DNA from: Pirellulales bacterium
GTDB taxonomy: Bacteria; Planctomycetota; Planctomycetia; Pirellulales; JACPPG01
Assembly: GCA_036499395.1 (NCBI GenBank)
Contig: DASYDW010000017.1
Location: forward strand, 1-64,000
Direction of reading: 5' to 3'
Length of the DNA stretch: 64,000 nucleotides
This document shows positions 50,898 through 60,082 of the stretch, piece after piece; the stretch's first letter is position 1, and each line of letters opens with the position of its first letter. A model generated the notes under the pieces. The model was not told the origin of the DNA. It worked only from the letters and a program-made list of their open reading frames with translations, and did no database searches. Made by a program: the position numbers and the translations under genes.

Positions 50898-51896
50898 TCA
50901 ATCCAACGACACGACTTCTCCGGCCCACTTGGTTGCCAGCGCAAACAGCAGGGTTGCCGGTATCTGTTCCTTGAGAAATCGTACGCTCCCATCGCACAAC
51001 GCCACCTGCGCACCGCCGGGGTGAAAGCCGTATACGCCTTGCGAGTTATTACAATTGACGGCGCAATCGGTGCCGGCGGGGGTCGAACCAGCAGGATGGG
51101 GCGGCTGCGTGTAGTTGCCGGGGATGGTGTACATCGTGGCGTAGCCCTGCAGCGTGAACGAACAAATGCCAAGAGCCGAGCCCCAAAAGCCCGGCTGATC
51201 GAGCGTTAGGTCGCTGTCCGGTAGCCGCGCGCCACGAATCCAATGTTCGGGGTAACCGGCGTGCTCGGCGACGACCATCGTGTTCGAGAGGCCGTCGGTG
51301 ACCGTGGCGAACCGACGATCGACAGCGGCGCTACCGCCGAGCGCCGTGTCGGTCTTGCCGCCGGGCACCGTGTACTGTCCGTTGATCGCGTGGTTTACCC
51401 AGTAGTCACCGGAATAACCTGTCATGTACGTGACCCCGGCCGTGCCCAACGTGGCCGTATCGCCCGTCGACGTATAGTAGTTGCCGTAGCTTCTGCCGGT
51501 CGAACTCGACTTTCGCAAGTTCATCAACGGGTCGACGGGACTCGACGGACAGTTCGTGAACGGAAGACGCGTATTCTGCGCCGGTTGATTGAGAACGTCC
51601 GAAAACATCAGATCAGCGCGATAGTTGACGGACGGTTGCTCGATGTAGGGCAACAGCTGGTACAAATAGCCATTGCCCAACGTGGTATTGCGGCTGACCG
51701 GAAGGACGTTCTGCGCCGATTCGAAATTCTGAATCGCCAGGGCGATTTGCTTCAGATTGTTGGCACATTGCTGGCGCCTGGCGGCCTCGCGCGCCGATTG
51801 CACCGCCGGCAGCAACAGCCCGATCAGAATGCCGATGATGGCGATGACGACGAGCAACTCGACTAACGTGAACCCGACGCGACGTCGCATTAACAT
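50898..51896 (-). CDS. DUF1559 protein with prepilin-type N terminus
   Basis: About 332 residues from ATG 51896 (51911 and 51890 are alternatives). The N terminus has the prepilin cleavage and helix signature [19 protein letters not shown] with a Phe after the Gly cleavage site, then [20 protein letters not shown] and [13 protein letters not shown]. The C-terminal [19 protein letters not shown] is the H-x-G-G...DG end motif of DUF1559. These are type II secretion/type IV pilin-like proteins, processed by prepilin peptidase and much expanded in planctomycetes. It is the first gene of the minus-strand cluster with the lipoprotein and G8 protein. Confidence 0.93.
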   Translation of the reverse strand: MLMRRRVGFTLVELLVVIAIIGILIGLLLPAVQSAREAARRQQCANNLKQIALAIQNFESAQNVLPVSRNTTLGNGYLYQLLPYIEQPSVNYRADLMFSDVLNQPAQNTRLPFTNCPSSPVDPLMNLRKSSSTGRSYGNYYTSTGDTATLGTAGVTYMTGYSGDYWVNHAINGQYTVPGGKTDTALGGSAAVDRRFATVTDGLSNTMVVAEHAGYPEHWIRGARLPDSDLTLDQPGFWGSALGICSFTLQGYATMYTIPGNYTQPPHPAGSTPAGTDCAVNCNNSQGVYGFHPGGAQVALCDGSVRFLKEQIPATLLFALATKWAGEVVSLD

Positions 51897-52360
51897 CAAC
51901 TGCCCCCACATTATGCCTGACTTGATCCTTTCAGCCGGTCAGGCACTGCCCGAACGCAAAGACCATACCAAGCGTCACACTTCCTCTGCGTCGGAGGTCG
52001 AAAGAACGTGGCCCCGCGTCCGTCTGCTATCAAAGGCCAGGACATACCTTGATGTCCGAGCAGATGGTCCCGACTGGAACTGGGAAGGGCGCGGCAATGA
52101 GAATCGTTTGTGTGCGCGGCGTGCCACTTATTTCGCCACGCGTGGCTATTTATTGACCGCGGCTGAAAGTTCACCTCGAATCTCGTCATTGATGCCGGAT
52201 GATCGCTCGATTCCGGCGGCAACCTGCCCTGCGGACGGTCCAGTCGGTCTGCTAGCAGCGCTCGGACGATGTGCGTTGATGTTGCAGAGATTGCGAACTA
52301 ACCACACAATTCCACCACGTCGTTCTGCATTCTCAGGGCGATTACTGGCGGAGGCGTGCC
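51897..52360. other. Divergent intergenic region, no clear feature
   Basis: This 464-base region lies between the minus-strand pilin-like gene and the plus-strand POTRA-like gene. A short hairpin GGACAT-ACCTTG-ATGTCC lies at about 52040-52057. Open frames on both strands have no supported start. I see no RNA gene. It ends with GAGGCG just before ATG 52361. Confidence 0.4.
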
Positions 52361-54931
52361 ATGGCGAGGCGATTCTTCGTTGCTGCGTGCGGCCTGTTGC
52401 TTCTTGCGTTACCTGCTTTCGCCGATGACAAGTTGCCATCGGCAGCCGCGCCTGACGTCGAGGCTGTCGGCCTGTGGGCCGACGTCGATCGTGTGACGGT
52501 CACCGGAGCGCACACGTTTCGTCCCGAGCAAATTCGTAAGGCGTTGCGCACGGACCTTGAATTTCAGGTGGCCGGCAGCGTCACAGCTCTGCTTGCTCCG
52601 CTGCCCGGCGTTATTGCTCGGCGCGTGAGGGCCGGCTATCAGCTCGAGGGTTTTCCGCGTGCCGACGTGACGGCGCATTTGCAACGCGAAAAGTCCCAAA
52701 TCGAACTCTCGATCGAGGAGGGTCCGCGTTTCACCTGCGGCGCGTTACGCATTGATGGAGCTAAGAAGATTGGCGCCGAGCGGCTGCGCGAGTGGCTCAC
52801 CGTCAAGCATCCGCGCAGTGGGTCGCGGCTAGCGGGGTTCGAGATTGTCGGTGGTAAGTCCGAACCACGATGGCGGGCCGCCGCGGGAGGTCCAGCGACC
52901 TATGAGGATTTAGCGTGGGATGTCGGCGCACCGGCCTGTTTCGACGAATTATCGACTTCAGAATTGCTGAACAAAGTCACTCGCGGCTTGGCTGATCAGG
53001 GTTATCGGTCCGCAAAGTTCGACATGTCGTTGCCGCTGGACAATGCGGCCCGCAGCGCATCACTGCAAATTCACATCAGTGACGAAGGGCCGCAGGCCCT
53101 GATCGATCGAATCGAAGTCACGGGTAGCGAGCGCGACACGGCCGAGGACGTCTGTCACTACCTCAATGTGAAGGCAGGGAACCTGTACACAGACTTCGAG
53201 CGTCATCGAATCGTCTATCAGCTATCGAGCTCGGGCCGATACCTCGGGCAGCAAGTCAGCACAGTCGCCTCGGAGAATCCTCAGCGGCCGATCGTCCTGC
53301 GCATCAAACTGCTGGATTATGATCTGGCAACTCCCTTGCGAGATCCTCTTTTGCCGGCGGAAGAAGCGTTATTGAAATGTCGGGAGTGGGTTCTTGCGGC
53401 GACCGATCGCGGAGACGACCTGACGCTGCGATTTACATTGCCCGACGGCGAGGTGGCGGCGACGTATTCCGCCGCGCAAGGACTGATGCTGCAACTGCCC
53501 GCTCTGCCAACGAAAGATCTGGGCGGAAAAAGCGATGTACACGGCCAGCAGGTATTCATCGCCAGGCGTGGCGAGATTCTCTATCTGCACGCGCCGTGGA
53601 CCAGGCGGTTTCAAGCGGCCGTCCCTTCGCAAAGCCAGATCATCGTAAATTTGCAAACCGCGGCCGCGCCGAAGCGCACACCTGAGGATCCGCAGTTCGC
53701 CTTCATGATGGGCATGGGGGCCAATTACAAGGGTGCGCGCAGCGAGCCGTCACCCATTCTGTTGTCTTTCGATCTGCTGCCGGCATCGATCCTCAGCCTG
53801 GCCCATTCGCGCGACGCGATCTGCCAAAGCGAGGACGGCGTCTTGACGATAACGTGGCCCGAATCGCCGGGGCGAATTCGCATCGAGGCGGCGACAGGCC
53901 GGTTGCTGGAGTTCTCGATGTTCGGCGACGAAGATGACTCGTCGTCTTTAGAAGTGTCGATCGAGCAGGGAGCTTTCACCAGGCATTGGCGAGAGATCGA
54001 AAAGCTGCTGCCTCGCGGGGTGGCCGATCTGCCCAACGACTATGACGCAAACCGCCCATTGAGTTCTTTGCTCACTACGTTGATGCACAGCCCACTGCTG
54101 GAATACGGACTGGTGGTTCTTGATGTCGATAAGCAGGGGGCTGGTCCGCTGCGCGAGACCTGCCAGGCGCTGGGCAAGTTGGTCGACAAAGGTGCCCTGG
54201 CGCCGCTCGACGACATGATTCGCAAGACATTTCAGGAGCCTGCAGATCAACCGTTGGCAATCTTCGTGATTCCCGCGGAACGCTGGCGCTTTGCCACACT
54301 CCTTGATTTGGCTTCGGTCGCGGGCTTGTTTTATGACGACGCGACGTTTTCCCAGGGATCCTGGCCGTGGCGGCTGTGGCGGGACGTGACCTTTCAAAAA
54401 TTCGGCCGCGGGCAAGCGGGCAAGTACGACCTTGATATGCTGCGGTACTCGCGGCAATTAGGCCCTGTGGGCCGGTTGTTGGCCAGCTATTTGCCGATCG
54501 TCGATGCCGAGGTTGGTACGACACTGGCGATTTCGGGACTTGAGCGCCTGGATGCTGCCGACTTCGCTGCGGATTATTCACCCCTCTTGCAACGTGGCAA
54601 GCTGGCGGGCGATCTGCTTTGTACGTTGGCCGCCAGCCTGCGCGACTTGGACGATACCGACATCGCGGCGTTGGATTTGATGATCGGTGCAAACGACCAG
54701 CATGTACTGCGCACGGCTGCCCAGACTTTGCGCGACCGCTCGGATGAAAACATCGAGGACGTCTTGCCCCAGGTTCTCGACCAGCTATGGAGCGGCAGGC
54801 TGCGCGAGGTTGTCGAAAAACAGCTTCGCGCGACTCTGGAACGTAATTCGGCTCTGGCGGGCAGGCCACCTGTGGTTTATCCGACGACGGCGCCGAAGGC
54901 GGACGAAAAGGCGAAGACCGGCGAGAAATAG
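52361..54931 (+). CDS. Exported protein with POTRA-like repeats, no beta-barrel seen
   Basis: ATG 52361 gives 856 residues with a signal peptide (FFVAACGLLLLALPAFA). Residues 40-110 (VDRVTVTGAHTFRPEQIRKA), 120-155 (GALRIDGAKKIGAERLREWL) and 245-310 (LIDRIEVTGSERDTAEDVCH) follow the POTRA pattern of beta strand, [IV]-x-x-G, and a helix 'L-R-x-x-L', as in BamA/TamA/FtsQ. The rest, about 500 residues, is mixed alpha/beta of unknown fold, and the end is Lys-rich (KADEKAKTGEK) with no aromatic-ending beta-strand array, so it is not an Omp85 porin. Likely a periplasmic chaperone-like or assembly protein. Confidence 0.7.
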   Translation: MARRFFVAACGLLLLALPAFADDKLPSAAAPDVEAVGLWADVDRVTVTGAHTFRPEQIRKALRTDLEFQVAGSVTALLAPLPGVIARRVRAGYQLEGFPRADVTAHLQREKSQIELSIEEGPRFTCGALRIDGAKKIGAERLREWLTVKHPRSGSRLAGFEIVGGKSEPRWRAAAGGPATYEDLAWDVGAPACFDELSTSELLNKVTRGLADQGYRSAKFDMSLPLDNAARSASLQIHISDEGPQALIDRIEVTGSERDTAEDVCHYLNVKAGNLYTDFERHRIVYQLSSSGRYLGQQVSTVASENPQRPIVLRIKLLDYDLATPLRDPLLPAEEALLKCREWVLAATDRGDDLTLRFTLPDGEVAATYSAAQGLMLQLPALPTKDLGGKSDVHGQQVFIARRGEILYLHAPWTRRFQAAVPSQSQIIVNLQTAAAPKRTPEDPQFAFMMGMGANYKGARSEPSPILLSFDLLPASILSLAHSRDAICQSEDGVLTITWPESPGRIRIEAATGRLLEFSMFGDEDDSSSLEVSIEQGAFTRHWREIEKLLPRGVADLPNDYDANRPLSSLLTTLMHSPLLEYGLVVLDVDKQGAGPLRETCQALGKLVDKGALAPLDDMIRKTFQEPADQPLAIFVIPAERWRFATLLDLASVAGLFYDDATFSQGSWPWRLWRDVTFQKFGRGQAGKYDLDMLRYSRQLGPVGRLLASYLPIVDAEVGTTLAISGLERLDAADFAADYSPLLQRGKLAGDLLCTLAASLRDLDDTDIAALDLMIGANDQHVLRTAAQTLRDRSDENIEDVLPQVLDQLWSGRLREVVEKQLRATLERNSALAGRPPVVYPTTAPKADEKAKTGEK

Positions 54932-55039
54932 TCGGAGTCACGCCAGGGTGCCACTGATAGTTTGCCCAGTAGTGTCGATCTATGTATGGTGTTAAAACAC
55001 TATACCGAAGCGCGAGCGAGGATTTTTGATGCGAGGTAG

Positions 55040-55058
55040 GGTGCGTCTGTGACGCACC
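55040..55058. repeat. Perfect hairpin GGTGCGTC-TGT-GACGCACC
   Basis: An 8-bp perfect stem with a 3-base loop lies about 110 bases after the POTRA-like gene and is followed by a T-rich TTCTTTTGTTTA, so it could act as a terminator for that gene. It is also similar to the hairpin at 55321-55341 (GGGTGTGTC-GAG-GACACACCC), which suggests a repetitive palindromic family. Confidence 0.55.
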
Positions 55059-55320
55059 TTCTTTTGTTTATCCGCAGATTGCGCCGATTGTCGAAGATGG
55101 GAATGTGGGGGAATCGAGAGATCGCGTGTCGGGGGCCCGTTCTGCGAGATGTTAGCAAGAACTCTCGCTCGCGCTTCGGACTAGTGTTTCTTTGCGACGA
55201 TTGTTCTGGGCGGGTGTTTAACCCATCTGCCATTTGTGGCCGTTGATTCGGTATTTATCGGCCATCAATCGGCGCTCATTGCTTATTGCTGACGGCGTGA
55301 ATGCTTTTTGGCCTGAAGAA

Positions 55321-55341
55321 GGGTGTGTCGAGGACACACCC
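55321..55341. repeat. Perfect hairpin GGGTGTGTC-GAG-GACACACCC
   Basis: A 9-bp perfect stem with a 3-base loop, followed by TACAAGAAG and not by a T-run. Its core is a variant of the hairpin 280 bases upstream (G-G-T-G-y-G-T-C against G-A-C-r-C-A-C-C), as expected for dispersed REP-like palindromes. Confidence 0.5.
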
Positions 55342-55769
55342 TACAAGAAGATCGGGCACACCCTAGGAAATTCTCTGTGGCCTCGGTGGACTCTGTGGTG
55401 AGACATTTCGTGGTGAGAATCGTTTTCGGATTCGTGGTGCCCACAGGGCTATGCGCGTGGAAGGGCCACGGGAATATCAAGAAAGTTTGGGCGCTGCCGC
55501 CGTGATTCGGATCGAGCTTCCGGAAAGTTCTTTAAGGGGTTAGAGGGACGAAGTTTTGGAGTCGTCTGACCCACGGCAGCTTGATCTGCGCCTCGGGATG
55601 ATTTTGGAGCATGACGCAGAGCACCCCTCGCACGTGGTGTTGCCGATCATCCCGGGGGCTTAAATCGGGGTCGGGCGGAGAAAGTATCGAGCCTCCGTTC
55701 TTGTAGCCCGCACAGTACGGGCGTACCATCAAGGAAGCCTGCCATCACCCCCGTTTGAGAACACGCATC

Positions 55770-56294
55770 ATGGGACGCACCTTCGGCATTCGAATTTTGC
55801 TGACGGTTGTGCTGCTGGCCGGGTTACTGCTCTTTTTGATTCGGCAGACCCCGGAAAAGGCTAGCGAACTGCTGCCTGTCGGATCCCTGATGCCGCCGGT
55901 CTCGGCCGCAGGGTGGATCAACGATCCGGTTCCCACGCCCGAAAATCTGCGTGGCCAGGTGGTGGTGATCGACGTTTGGGCCTACTGGTGTGGTCCGTGC
56001 ATTGAATCGATGCCCGAGATGGTCTCGGCGTACGACAAATACAAAGACCGAGGCGTGCGGTTCATCGGTCTAACGGCCGAAGGGGCCGAAACTTTGACCG
56101 AGACAAAGGCCATCGTCGAGAAAGCGAAACTCCCTTACCCGAATGGTTATGGCGCGGCCGACACGGTCGATGCCCTGCGCGTGGAAATGATTCCCTCGGT
56201 ATTTGTCATTGGTCGGGACGGCCGCATCATCTGGCACACCGATCGGCCGGGAACGGTTGAAGAAGCCATCGAGTCAGCACTGGCTAAGAGCTGA
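55770..56294 (+). CDS. TlpA-like membrane-anchored thioredoxin
   Basis: ATG 55770 (TTG 55755 possible) gives 174 residues. An N-terminal anchor (ILLTVVLLAGLLLFLI) is followed by a thioredoxin fold of AhpC-TSA/TlpA type: VVVIDVWAYWCGPCIESMPE with Cys74 and Cys77, then IPSVFVIGRDGRIIWH with the cis-Pro element. It would catalyse disulfide exchange in the periplasm, for example reduction of cytochrome CxxCH cysteines before heme attachment. The stop overlaps the next gene's ATG by one base, and the following genes encode CxxCH proteins, which fits a maturation or redox role. Confidence 0.88.
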   Translation: MGRTFGIRILLTVVLLAGLLLFLIRQTPEKASELLPVGSLMPPVSAAGWINDPVPTPENLRGQVVVIDVWAYWCGPCIESMPEMVSAYDKYKDRGVRFIGLTAEGAETLTETKAIVEKAKLPYPNGYGAADTVDALRVEMIPSVFVIGRDGRIIWHTDRPGTVEEAIESALAKS

Positions 56295-58564
56295 TGACGA
56301 GCAGCACGGCACTCATCGATCATCGCCAATCGGCGTCTTGCCGAGTGGTGAGTCGCGCTCTTGTGGCGATGGCGATTCTGGCATGTGCCGCGGGCAATGT
56401 CGTTGTTGCCGCCGAAATTTCCTTTCGCGCCGATGTGATGGCAGTCCTTTCCAAGGCCGGCTGTAACCAGGGAGTCTGCCACGGCAATCAAAACGGCAAG
56501 GGGGGATTCAAGCTGTCGCTGCGCGGGCAAGATCCGGCGCTCGACCTGACGGCGCTCGTACGTGATCAGGCGGGGCGCCGCATTGATCTTGTGAATCCGG
56601 ACGAAAGCCTACTGCTCGAAAAGCCCACGATGCAAGTCGCTCATGAAGGGGGACGACGTTTTTCGCGCGATACAGCTGAATTCGCAATACTGCGGGACTG
56701 GATTCGCGCGGGCGCCACGGACGACGTTTCCAGCGCGCCGCAACTGGTGCGTCTGGAAGTGACGCCCGGCGGGCAGGTGATGGTCGAACCGCAGGCCAAG
56801 CTGCAAATGCACGTCGTAGCGCATTTTTCGGATGGCAGCGCGCGGGATGTTACGAATCTGGCCGTTTACGATCCAGCCGAGCGCATCGCCAGCGTGACCC
56901 ACGACGGGCTTGTCGAGCACCAGGCATTTGGCGAAACGACATTGATCGTGCGGTATCTCGATCGGCAAGTCGGGGTGCCGCTGGCTTTCGTTCCGGCGCG
57001 CCCCGAATTCGTCTGGCCGGCTCCCCCGGCCGCGAATTTCATCGACGAACTGGTGTTTGCGAACCTCGAGCGACTGCGGGTCGCGCCCTCGGACCTCTGC
57101 AGCGACAGCGTTTTCGTACGGCGGGCTTTTCTGGACCTGCTCAATATTCTGCCCACGGCCGACGAGGCACGAACGTTCGTTCTCGATAGGAACCCAGCCA
57201 AGCGGCACGACCTAATCGAGCAATTGCTTGCGCGGCCGGAGTTTGCCACGGCCTGGGCGCTGAAGTGGTCGGACTTGCTGCGTAACGAAGAGAAGACGCT
57301 CGACCGCAAGGGAGTTCAGGCGTTTCACCATTGGATCGAGCGTTCGATCGCCGAGGGGAAACCGCTCAACGAGTTCGCCCGCGAGTTGATCGCGGCGCGA
57401 GGCAGCACCTACCAAGCGCCGCAAGCGAATTTCTATCGCGCGCTGCGCGATCCGGTTAGTCGTGCCGAGGCCACAGCTCAGGTCTTCTTGGGCTTGCGCC
57501 TGCAATGTGCGAAATGCCACAATCACCCGTTCGAGCGCTGGACGCAAGACGACTATTACGACTGGGCCGAACTCTTCGCGCGCGTCCAATACAAGATTAT
57601 CGACAACGACCGCCGTGATCGAAACGATTCGCACGAATTCGACGGCGAGCAAATCGTTTGGATGGATGACGATGGTGACGTGACCAATCCACGCACTGAT
57701 GCGCCGGCCGTGCCAAGACTCCTAGGGGACACGGCGCCGCTATCGACTGACGCAAACGACGACCGTCTGGAAGCGCTCGCGGCTTGGGTAGCATCGCCTG
57801 CGAATGTGTTTTTCGCCCGCGCTCAGGTCAATCGCGTCTGGTACCAGCTCTTGGGACGCGGCATCGTCGAACCGATCGACGATTTTCGCGAGACGAATCC
57901 GGCCAGCAATCCGCCGCTGCTGGAAAGTCTGGCTCGCGACTTTGCGGCCCACGGTTTCGATCTGCGGCATGCGATCCTCGCAATCATGAATTCGCGCGTC
58001 TACCAGTTGGATAGCCGCCCGAACGAGACGAACGAAGCCGATGACCGCAATTTCTCGCACGCGCTTGTCCGCAGACTCTCCGCCGAGCAATTGCTCGACG
58101 CCGTTCACCAGGTGGCGGGCGTGGCGCCAAAGTTTACCGGCTACCCCATCGGTGTTCGCGCGGGCGAAGTGCCGGGCGTGTTGACGGTGCAAGCGCGCGG
58201 CGAAAGGCCCAGCATGGACGATCACTTTCTTACGGTCTTCGGTAAGCCGCCCCGTTTGCTGTCATGCGAATGCGAACGATCTACCGGCACGACGCTGGGG
58301 CAGGCGTTTCAAATGATTAGCGGCCCGTTGGTCAACGAATTGTTTGCCAAGGGGGACGGAAGTGTGGCGCGGTTGGCCGGTGATGGTTGCAGTGCGAAAG
58401 ACCAGGTCGACCAGTTATATTGGAGCGCGCTGTCCCGGCCGCCTTCGGAAGCTGAACTGACGGCGACCGTTGCCTATGTAGAAAGTGCGGCGGACCGGCG
58501 GCAAGCGATCGAAGACGTGGCTTGGAGCCTGGTGAACGCGAAGGAATTCCTGCTGCGACATTGA
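56294..58564 (+). CDS. DUF1549/DUF1553 protein with N-terminal cytochrome-like region
   Basis: The 756-residue product starts at ATG 56294 with a signal (LVAMAILACAAGNVVVAA). An N-terminal region has AGCNQGVCHGNQNGKGGF, a C-x4-C-H (Cys57, Cys62, His63) variant of the heme c motif used by planctomycete PSCyt-type proteins. A Big-2-like Ig domain follows (residues about 150-240). DUF1549 carries the central CxxCH (LQCAKCHNHPF, Cys405, Cys408, His409), then DUF1553 (NVFFARAQVNRVWYQLLGRG; DFRETNPASNPPLLESLARD). Heme binding is predicted from family knowledge and not proved. It overlaps the TlpA-like gene and leads into the DUF1501 gene. Confidence 0.9.
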   Translation: MTSSTALIDHRQSASCRVVSRALVAMAILACAAGNVVVAAEISFRADVMAVLSKAGCNQGVCHGNQNGKGGFKLSLRGQDPALDLTALVRDQAGRRIDLVNPDESLLLEKPTMQVAHEGGRRFSRDTAEFAILRDWIRAGATDDVSSAPQLVRLEVTPGGQVMVEPQAKLQMHVVAHFSDGSARDVTNLAVYDPAERIASVTHDGLVEHQAFGETTLIVRYLDRQVGVPLAFVPARPEFVWPAPPAANFIDELVFANLERLRVAPSDLCSDSVFVRRAFLDLLNILPTADEARTFVLDRNPAKRHDLIEQLLARPEFATAWALKWSDLLRNEEKTLDRKGVQAFHHWIERSIAEGKPLNEFARELIAARGSTYQAPQANFYRALRDPVSRAEATAQVFLGLRLQCAKCHNHPFERWTQDDYYDWAELFARVQYKIIDNDRRDRNDSHEFDGEQIVWMDDDGDVTNPRTDAPAVPRLLGDTAPLSTDANDDRLEALAAWVASPANVFFARAQVNRVWYQLLGRGIVEPIDDFRETNPASNPPLLESLARDFAAHGFDLRHAILAIMNSRVYQLDSRPNETNEADDRNFSHALVRRLSAEQLLDAVHQVAGVAPKFTGYPIGVRAGEVPGVLTVQARGERPSMDDHFLTVFGKPPRLLSCECERSTGTTLGQAFQMISGPLVNELFAKGDGSVARLAGDGCSAKDQVDQLYWSALSRPPSEAELTATVAYVESAADRRQAIEDVAWSLVNAKEFLLRH

Positions 58565-58570
58565 GTAGTG

Positions 58571-58589
58571 GGCAGAGGGCAGCAGGCAG
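58571..58589 (+). repeat. 19-nt dispersed repeat after a stop codon, second copy
   Basis: GGCAGAGGGCAGCAGGCAG follows the stop of the DUF1549 gene by six bases and is identical to the minus-strand sequence at 7861-7879. A third, shorter GGCAGAGGGCAG unit continues just downstream (58585-58595). The element is made of GGCAG-type tandem units. Confidence 0.6.
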
Positions 58590-58630
58590 AGGGCAGTAAT
58601 CGGAACTTCGGCTTTGTCGCGATTCCATCG

Positions 58631-60052
58631 ATGACTCTTATGCACGAATCGGCCAAGAATGCTGCGAGTTACGCTTGTCACGGCTTTCGCCATGCGCGGC
58701 CGTCGCGCCGCCAGGCATTGAAGATCGGCGGCGCCGGGCTACTGGGCCTGAATATGCGGCGCGTGTTGCATGCTGCAGAGTCTGTGGCGGCGCCAGTCGC
58801 GCGGGCTAAGAGCGTTATCTTTCTCTACCAGTTTGGCGGGCCCAGCCATCTGGATATGTTTGACATGAAGCCCAACGCGCCGGATGCCATTCGCGGCCCC
58901 CACCGTGGCATTCAGTCCAGTGTGCCGGGCCTGATGATTTCCGAGCATTTGCCGCGCATGGCGCAGGTGATGGACCGGGTGACGCTGGTGCGTAGCGTGC
59001 ATCACCCGATGAAGAATCATAACTCGGCCTCGTATTATGCGCTGACCGGACGTGCGCCGCCGTCGGATGATATTCGTTTGCGCGACACACTGGAGCTGTT
59101 TCCGGCCTATGGGTCGGTGGTCGACCGCTTACTGCCATCGAGCGATGACATGCCGTCGTTCGTGGCGTATCCCTATGTCATGCGCGACGGCGAGGTCACG
59201 CCTGGCCAGCACGCCAGTTTCCTGGGTAAGGGGCACGATCCGTTCCTCGTGACCGAGGATCCGAATCGCAAGAATTTCCGATTGCCGGAATTGAGCTTGC
59301 CCGAAAATCTTTCCATCGATCGGCTGCACAATCGGCGTGAGATGCAGCAATTGATCGATCGGCAGTCGCGATTGTTGGACTACTCGGCCGAAGCCCGCGG
59401 CCTGGATTCTTATTACGAACGGGCGCTGGGGATGCTTGATTCACCCCGGGTCCGCCAGGCGTTTGATCTATCGAGCGAGCCCGACGAGGCGCGCGATCGC
59501 TACGGCCGGACGACCTATGGGCAGAGTTGTTTGTTGGCGCGGCGCCTGGTCGAGTCGGGCGTGAAGTTCGTTAACGTTTACTTCTCGAATACGATCGGCG
59601 GTCAGAGCAATACATCAGGCGGCTGGGACACACACGGCTTCAACAATACGCGGATGTTCCCGATCATCGAGCAGTTTCATTTGCCGCTGACGGATCAAAC
59701 GCTGCCGACATTGTTGTTGGATCTCGAAGAGCGCGGCCTGCTAGATACCACGCTCGTGGTCTGGATGGGGGAATTCGGTCGCACGCCCAAGATCAACGAA
59801 AACGTCAGCCGCGACCACTGGCCCGGTTGTTATACGGTCCTTTTGGCCGGCGGCGGCGTGCGGCGTGGATTCGTATACGGTGCTAGCGACAAGAATGGCG
59901 CGCGACCCGACCGCGATCCTGTCCGGCCCGACGATCTGGCGGCCACGATGTTTCATCTATTGGGCATCAATCACGAGACCGAGGTCCACGACGCCAATAA
60001 CCGTCCCTTGGTAGTCGCGGCCGGTCGACCGATCACGGGCATCTTTGCCTGA
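58631..60052 (+). CDS. DUF1501 exported protein, Tat-like signal
   Basis: ATG 58631 gives 473 residues; ATG 58640 is an alternative. The N terminus has SRRQALKIGGAGLLGLN, a twin-arginine signal. Core DUF1501 motifs are SVIFLYQFGGPSHLDMFDMK, GLMISEHLPRMAQVMDRVTL, SVHHPMKNHN and LVVWMGEFGRTPKINENVSR. The fold is alkaline-phosphatase/sulfatase-like in family knowledge; the substrate is unknown. It follows the DUF1549 gene after 66 bases containing a 19-nt repeat, and precedes a propeller-cytochrome gene, in a plus-strand run likely transcribed together. Confidence 0.92.
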   Translation: MTLMHESAKNAASYACHGFRHARPSRRQALKIGGAGLLGLNMRRVLHAAESVAAPVARAKSVIFLYQFGGPSHLDMFDMKPNAPDAIRGPHRGIQSSVPGLMISEHLPRMAQVMDRVTLVRSVHHPMKNHNSASYYALTGRAPPSDDIRLRDTLELFPAYGSVVDRLLPSSDDMPSFVAYPYVMRDGEVTPGQHASFLGKGHDPFLVTEDPNRKNFRLPELSLPENLSIDRLHNRREMQQLIDRQSRLLDYSAEARGLDSYYERALGMLDSPRVRQAFDLSSEPDEARDRYGRTTYGQSCLLARRLVESGVKFVNVYFSNTIGGQSNTSGGWDTHGFNNTRMFPIIEQFHLPLTDQTLPTLLLDLEERGLLDTTLVVWMGEFGRTPKINENVSRDHWPGCYTVLLAGGGVRRGFVYGASDKNGARPDRDPVRPDDLAATMFHLLGINHETEVHDANNRPLVVAAGRPITGIFA

Positions 60053-60082
60053 CCAAAGCGCCAACAACGATAGCGAACTGAC

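Larger units (their letters stand above)
54932..55769. other. Long intergenic region with REP-like hairpins and short repeats
   Basis: This 838-base region has no convincing gene. Two related hairpins lie at 55040-55058 and 55321-55341 (separate entries). Near 55374-55404 is a degenerate repeat of CTCTGTGG-type units (CTCTGTGGCCTCGGTGGACTCTGTGGTG). Short open frames on both strands (for example 55532-55732 minus) have no supported start. The region may hold remains of a small mobile or repetitive element. Confidence 0.5.

Noticed and set aside
55323-55505. Plus-strand frame of 60 codons
   Set aside because: It starts inside a hairpin and covers short repeats; nothing suggests translation.
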